10,674 nucleotides of DNA from Gammaproteobacteria bacterium. GTDB lineage: Bacteria; Pseudomonadota; Gammaproteobacteria; Chromatiales; Chromatiaceae. Position numbers and translations under genes: made by a program. The notes under the pieces were generated by a model that searched no databases, was not told where the DNA came from, and worked only from the letters and a program-made list of their open reading frames with translations. The stretch is taken from assembly GCA_029287695.1 (NCBI GenBank), contig JARFQQ010000130.1, positions 1 to 10,674 of the forward strand. The letters are read 5' to 3'. The first letter of the stretch is position 1. The number at the start of each line of letters is the position of its first letter. Below are positions 6,896 to 10,674 of the stretch, in pieces.

Positions 6896-7306
6896 ATGGG
6901 ATCTGACAATGTGAAAGAGCGCCTGCAGCACGCATTCCAGAGTTTCCTTGAGAATGTCGAGGAGTTCTACGACAAGGAGAAAGAGGATATCGGCGAGGCC
7001 GTGGCCCACGCGCGTGAACGCCTTAACGAGATCGAGGACCTGACGGCCGAGGAGGCCGAGGAAGTCAGCAGGCACTTCGTCGAGCACATGTCCGATATCG
7101 GCGACCAGATGGCTGAGCTCCGCGAGGGCGTCCGGGACGCCATCCAGCTCGATACCAACTATATTACCAGCGGTATCCTCGAGCGCCTGATCAAGGTTGC
7201 CGACAAGACAACGGTCGGGCTCATGGAGCTCAACGAGGAGATGGCCCGTCGTATCATTGAAAACGAGGGTGCATCACAGGACGAAGACTCTCCGGCGGAG
7301 AAGTGA
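6896..7306 (+). CDS. Short acidic helical protein resembling DUF1451 (YbeL-like) without its zinc ribbon
   Basis: This is a 136-residue, strongly acidic, probably all-helical soluble protein. Its arrangement resembles the N-terminal part of YbeL/DUF1451 proteins: an early helical segment, then LTAEEAEEVSRHFVEHM (about 43-59), and a C-terminal ADKTTVGLMELNEEM stretch (about 102-116). YbeL continues into a cysteine-rich zinc ribbon, but this protein has no cysteine at all and ends in a polar tail (EDSPAEK). The family's function is unknown. The start at 6896 is chosen because AGGAG (6884-6888) lies 7 bases upstream. An in-frame ATG at 6890 is too close to that site. The stop is 1 base before the next start, so the gene forms an operon with the stress protein that follows. 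Similarity was judged by eye, so the family assignment is moderate. Confidence 0.75.
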   Translation: MGSDNVKERLQHAFQSFLENVEEFYDKEKEDIGEAVAHARERLNEIEDLTAEEAEEVSRHFVEHMSDIGDQMAELREGVRDAIQLDTNYITSGILERLIKVADKTTVGLMELNEEMARRIIENEGASQDEDSPAEK

Positions 7307-7307
7307 C

Positions 7308-8117
7308 ATGTTTACGGAAATCCCTGTCAATGCCTCACATCTCTACGCCTTTACAGCAAGCGGCAAGCTGACCGAAGCCGATTATCAGAAGTTCCTGCCA
7401 CGTCTCGAAGAGATTCTCGACAAGCAAAAACCTGTCTCCCTTCTGATTCGCCTCGAGGACTTCAGCGGCTGGGAAGCGAAGGCCGCGTGGGAGGATATGA
7501 AGTTCGGCATGCAGCACCAGGGTGATTTCGAGCGCATTGCGATCGTCGGAGAGGGCGCTCTCGAACGCTGGATGACAGCCATCGGCAAGGCGTTCGTCGA
7601 TGCCGAACTGCAGTACTTCGACAGCAAGCAGCTCCAGGATGCCTGGGAATGGCTGTTGCAGAGCACCAACAGGGCGGAGCGTGACGAGTACACCGGTTAC
7701 CGCAATATTCTCGTGCCTGTCGATTTTTCGGCGCACACGGAACGTGTCGTCCGGCGTGCTCTCGAAGCTGCCGGCAAGCGACATGCCAATGTCACCCTGC
7801 TGCACGTGGTCGACGATATCCTCATGCCGGGGGAGTTCTACGACATCGCCCTCGATCTCGAGCTCGAGAAGAAGCAGCACGAAGTGGCGCTCTCCAGAAT
7901 GAAGAAACTGCAGGAGAGCTTCGACTATGACAGGCTTGCCACGGAAATACTCAGCGGCAATCCCGGGGCGACTATCATCAACTACGCGGATGAGCATGAC
8001 ATCGACATCGTCGTGATCGGTTCCCACGGCCGCCGCGGTATCGAACGCCTGCTCGGCTCGGTCGTAAACCGTGTCATGCAGCATGCGATCAGCGATATCC
8101 TGATGGTGCGACTCTAG
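7308..8117 (+). CDS. SpoIIAA-like (STAS) domain fused to a universal stress protein domain
   Basis: This is a 269-residue cytoplasmic two-domain protein. Residues 1-120 match the SpoIIAA-like STAS family: SGKLTEADYQKFLPRLE (18-34), LEDFSGW (49-55), ERIAIVG (75-81) and the W88 region. Residues about 131-269 form a Usp domain, with LVPVDFS (135-141, D139 being the usual adenine-side aspartate) and the nucleotide-binding pattern GSHGRRGIERLLGS (238-251). The spacing there is G-2-G-8-G-S, so ATP binding is likely. Usp proteins support survival in starvation or stress. STAS domains commonly bind partners or small molecules, so the fusion may couple nucleotide sensing to a partner, but this is inference. 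GGAG lies about 8 bases before the ATG at 7308. Longer in-frame readings upstream overlap the preceding gene and have no sequence support. The gene follows the DUF1451-like gene with a 1-base gap. Confidence 0.93.
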   Translation: MFTEIPVNASHLYAFTASGKLTEADYQKFLPRLEEILDKQKPVSLLIRLEDFSGWEAKAAWEDMKFGMQHQGDFERIAIVGEGALERWMTAIGKAFVDAELQYFDSKQLQDAWEWLLQSTNRAERDEYTGYRNILVPVDFSAHTERVVRRALEAAGKRHANVTLLHVVDDILMPGEFYDIALDLELEKKQHEVALSRMKKLQESFDYDRLATEILSGNPGATIINYADEHDIDIVVIGSHGRRGIERLLGSVVNRVMQHAISDILMVRL

Positions 8118-8328
8118 CCTTCTCGATGGCGGCGCGACGGAGCCGGACTGCATATGCTGGTTCTTCCTTCTCTGCTTGCCAATTGTGTCTAATCGATACA
8201 GTCGCTTGGGCACACTCATACACATGGTATCCAGAGTCGTTCACGCAGTGGTTACGCTACATACCCATTCAGCCGGAGCATCCTGAAGATCTCTGGTTAT
8301 GCAAGCAAGTAGTGGGGTGTGAAGAAAA
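8118..8328. other. Intergenic region before the pyruvate-kinase-like gene, no gene recognised
   Basis: These 211 bases are by eye more AT-rich than the flanking genes. A 68-codon open frame (8126-8332) has no ribosome site and no recognisable protein pattern. Fragments such as TTGGGC (8207) with TATCCA 16 bases later are too weak to call a promoter. No stem with a T-run marks the end of the stress-protein gene. The promoter of the next gene must lie here or upstream. Confidence 0.4.
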
Positions 8329-10203
8329 TTGAAATACGATCTGCAGCAGCTTGAAACGATTAATGATCGCCTGGCAGCCATCATCGAACATATGCTGCTG
8401 CTTGAGCTGCGATACACCGACGAGATAAACGCTGTGCATCCAGCCTGTCGAAAGAGCGCAAAGAATCTTGTGCATTATCTTGGCTTGCGCAGTTTCGATA
8501 TCGCCGATTTGCAGAAGCACCTTGTGGAACTTGGCCTGCCGTCTCTGGCAAACATAGAACCCCATGTGCTCTCGAGCTTGCTGTCGTTACGGACTCTTAT
8601 CAACTGCCTGCTCGGCAAGCCAAAAAACGAACATCGCAAGGGTATCGTCACTTTCAAGCAGAGCAGGAAAATTCTGGACACCAATTCCCGGCAGCTATTC
8701 GGGTACAAGTCAAAAAAGCGTCGCACGCGCATCATGGTGACGCTGCCTGCTTCCGCTGCGGTCGACAGGGGCTTCGTGCGACGCCTCATGAAGTGTGGCA
8801 TGAATACCGCCCGCATTAACTGTGCCCATGACATGCCCCGGGAGTGGGAGAAAATGGTGAACAACGTGCGCCATGCCAGCAGGAAGCTCGACAAACGCTG
8901 TCGCATCATGATGGACCTGGCTGGCCCGAAATTGCGCACCGGTCCCATGCGGCAAGGCCCAAAAATTATTCATATTCGGCCTGAACGTGATTTGACCGGA
9001 AATATTCTCGGTCCCGTAAAGGTCTGGATAGCCCCTGCAGGATCTGCGCCTCCAGATGCCCCCGACCTGATATTCATTCCAGTGACTGCCGACTGGTTCG
9101 CGCATATCAAGCGCGGCGACCTGATCCACTTTACAGATACGCGCGGCAAGTCCCGCAGGATTCTTGTCGGCGGTCGCAAGGGGCAGGGGCGCTGGGGATA
9201 TTGTGGTGCCCCGGCATGGCTTGAGACAGGTACCTGTTTGCGATTGCTCCGTCCGGATGGACGCGAGAAGCAAGCCGACAATGTCGGTGAGCTGTTGCCT
9301 CGGGAGCAGTTCATCACTATGCATACTGGAGACAGTCTGATTCTTCATGCAGATGGGCGGCCGGGTGAAGCCGCAAAGCTCGACCAGAATGGCCAGGTGC
9401 TCAAGCCTGCGCATATTGCATGTACCTTGCCAGAAATCTTTCGTTCAGTACGGCCTGGAGAGCCCATCATGTTCAACGATGGCAAGATCGAGGGGGTTGT
9501 CAGATCCAGCACCATGGATGAGCTGCAGGTCGAAATTACAAATGCCAGGGAGGCCGGTAGTAAGCTCCGTGCTGACAAGGGCGTCAACCTGCCGCAGAGT
9601 GATCTCTCCAATGAGGCAATCACCCGGAAAGATCGCAGGGATCTCGACTTTGTCTGCGAACGTGCAGATGCAGTCAATATTTCCTTCCTGAACAATGAAC
9701 AGGATGTTCATTGTCTGCTGCAGGAACTCGAAAAGCGCAAGGCAAGTATCGGCATCATTTTGAAGATTGAGACACGCGAGGGTTTTCATAATCTGCCGCG
9801 CATACTGCTGGCCGCCATGCAGCGTTATCCTGTTGGCGTCATGGTCGCGCGAGGTGATCTTGCGATCGAGACAGGCTGGAAGAATTTCGCTTACATCCAG
9901 GAGGAAATCGTACGAATCTGCGAGGCGGCACATCTTCCCGATGTCTGGGCGACACAGGTACTCGAATCTGCGGCAAAAAAGGGTACACCAACGCGCGCGG
10001 AAATTACGGACGCTGCGGTTTCCCAGCGCGCGGAGTGTGTCATGCTCAACAAGGGGATCTATATTGAGAAGGCTGTTCGATTGCTTGACAAGATCCTGCG
10101 GCGCATGCAGTTTTTCAAAGATAGACAGGAGGTTATTTTGCCCTCACTTGGCGAAGCTGAAGAACTGCGCTTGTCACATGAGAAGTTCGATATTGGCAAT
10201 TGA
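8329..10203 (+). CDS. Atypical pyruvate-kinase-like protein with N-terminal extension and no C-terminal domain
   Basis: The 624 residues hold a pyruvate kinase core in an unusual architecture. Residues 1-130 are an extra, probably helical domain of unknown role. The TIM-barrel core starts at RRTRIMVTLP (131-140). It has R162, N164 and H167 (RINCAH), D196 (MMDLAGP), GPKLRTG (199-205), D384 (FNDGKI), K479 and E481 (LKIE), D510 (VARGD), T542 (WATQVLES) and PTRAE (554-558). These are the counterparts of the substrate, K+ and Mg2+ residues of classical enzymes. The segment between the two barrel halves (about 206-385) is longer than a usual B domain. The C-terminal regulatory domain is absent. The LDTKGPE motif is changed to MDLAGPK. 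The reaction (phosphoenolpyruvate + ADP to pyruvate + ATP) is possible but unproven. The start is TTG at 8329, the first start after an in-frame TGA at 8320-8322. Codons appear more AT-rich than in neighbouring genes. Confidence 0.88.
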   Translation: MKYDLQQLETINDRLAAIIEHMLLLELRYTDEINAVHPACRKSAKNLVHYLGLRSFDIADLQKHLVELGLPSLANIEPHVLSSLLSLRTLINCLLGKPKNEHRKGIVTFKQSRKILDTNSRQLFGYKSKKRRTRIMVTLPASAAVDRGFVRRLMKCGMNTARINCAHDMPREWEKMVNNVRHASRKLDKRCRIMMDLAGPKLRTGPMRQGPKIIHIRPERDLTGNILGPVKVWIAPAGSAPPDAPDLIFIPVTADWFAHIKRGDLIHFTDTRGKSRRILVGGRKGQGRWGYCGAPAWLETGTCLRLLRPDGREKQADNVGELLPREQFITMHTGDSLILHADGRPGEAAKLDQNGQVLKPAHIACTLPEIFRSVRPGEPIMFNDGKIEGVVRSSTMDELQVEITNAREAGSKLRADKGVNLPQSDLSNEAITRKDRRDLDFVCERADAVNISFLNNEQDVHCLLQELEKRKASIGIILKIETREGFHNLPRILLAAMQRYPVGVMVARGDLAIETGWKNFAYIQEEIVRICEAAHLPDVWATQVLESAAKKGTPTRAEITDAAVSQRAECVMLNKGIYIEKAVRLLDKILRRMQFFKDRQEVILPSLGEAEELRLSHEKFDIGN

Positions 10204-10267
10204 TTTCGTGCTTTGCGGTTATCTGAATATTCCAACACCCTGTCTCAATGTGATTCCGATGATGGCT

Positions 10268-10276
10268 TGGTACAAT
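10268..10276 (+). promoter_or_regulatory. Extended -10 promoter candidate for serB
   Basis: TG (10268-10269), one base, then TACAAT (10271-10276) makes an extended -10 element (5 of 6 bases match TATAAT). No good -35 is present, as is common for this type. The predicted start is near 10283, giving a leader of about 27 bases before the serB ATG. Confidence 0.4.
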
Positions 10277-10309
10277 TCACATCCCTGTCAGCGCTAGCCC
10301 ACACGATCC

Positions 10310-10674
10310 ATGAGCGAAATCCTCTTCCTGAATATCAACGGTCCGGATCATCCCGGCATCACCGCCTCGTTTACGCAGGCGCTCGCACGCCATTCCGTCA
10401 ACATTCTCGATATCGACCAGGCCGTCACGCATGACTTCCTCAGTCTGGGCATGTCTCTCGAGATACCGGACGGCGAGAGTGCCTCTCCGATCCTCGAGGA
10501 GCTGGAGACACTGGCCGAAGAGCAGGGCGTCAGGATCTGGTCGATCCCGATCCACCTCGATGACTACGAGCAGTGGGTTGCGCAACAGGGGCAGCCGCGT
10601 TATATCGTGACGCTGCTGGGGCGCAAGCTCAGTGCCGCCAACATCGCCCATGTCGCCGAGGTCGCGGCACGCTA
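10310..10674 (+). CDS. serB: Phosphoserine phosphatase SerB, ACT-domain type, 5' part only
   Basis: The 121 visible residues are the N-terminal regulatory part of SerB, which removes phosphate from phosphoserine in the last step of serine synthesis. A first ACT domain (about 4-80) has NINGPDHPGITASFTQAL and ILDIDQAV near the start. Then come IHLDDYEQWVAQQGQPRYIVTLLG (about 83-106) and the beginning of a second ACT domain that runs off the window. This doubled-ACT start is typical of the longer SerB proteins of many gammaproteobacteria and of mycobacteria; E. coli SerB differs in its N-terminus. The catalytic HAD domain, with its DxDxT motif, lies beyond the window, so a stand-alone ACT protein cannot be fully excluded. 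The ATG at 10310 has no clear Shine-Dalgarno. The gene is 106 bases after the pyruvate-kinase-like gene with its own promoter candidate between. Confidence 0.85.
   Translation, partial: MSEILFLNINGPDHPGITASFTQALARHSVNILDIDQAVTHDFLSLGMSLEIPDGESASPILEELETLAEEQGVRIWSIPIHLDDYEQWVAQQGQPRYIVTLLGRKLSAANIAHVAEVAAR

Noticed and set aside
7335..8225. 296-codon open frame on the minus strand
   Set aside because: It is the shadow of the SpoIIAA-Usp fusion gene on the opposite strand.
8126..8332. 68-codon open frame between the Usp and pyruvate-kinase-like genes
   Set aside because: No Shine-Dalgarno, odd amino-acid composition (many W, C, Y) and no recognisable protein. Treated as non-coding.

Overview
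The window looks like chromosomal DNA of a gammaproteobacterium with moderately high GC. The basis is family resemblance: HtpX, a CorB-type CNNM/CBS protein and an ACT-domain SerB all resemble gammaproteobacterial versions. The genus cannot be read from the sequence. The CbbQ/NorQ-type ATPase would suit an autotrophic or denitrifying lineage, but that is only a hint. No tRNA, rRNA, CRISPR array, insertion sequence or prophage gene was seen. Gene density is high and no gene-free stretch exceeds about 210 bases.

The left part (1-5801) is entirely on the minus strand. In transcription order it holds a CorB-like membrane protein (5801-4527), an exported von Willebrand A (VWA) protein (4346-3012) followed by a clear intrinsic terminator (2989-2956), a sensor histidine kinase (2912-1329) overlapping its OmpR/PhoB-family response regulator (1332-643) by 4 bases, and the 5' part of htpX (556 to the window edge). 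This reads as an envelope-stress and membrane-quality-control neighbourhood. Three GTAAA repeats spaced exactly 11 bases apart lie upstream of the VWA gene and look like a CpxR/OmpR-family operator. htpX has a sigma-32-like promoter candidate.

The right part (5957-10674) is on the plus strand. It holds a CbbQ/NirQ/NorQ-type AAA+ ATPase without an adjacent VWA partner, then a two-gene unit made of a short DUF1451-like helical protein lacking its zinc ribbon and a SpoIIAA-like/universal-stress-protein fusion. Next comes an atypical 624-residue pyruvate-kinase-like protein with an N-terminal extension, an enlarged middle region and no C-terminal regulatory domain. The window ends in the start of serB (phosphoserine phosphatase, ACT-domain type).

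The left half therefore points to cell-envelope surveillance (VWA sensor or scaffold, two-component system, membrane protease, ion-transport protein). The right half points to cytoplasmic stress and energy or carbon control (ATPase, stress proteins, pyruvate-kinase-like enzyme). The divergent region 5802-5956 separates them. The functional links are inferences from gene order and regulatory motifs.
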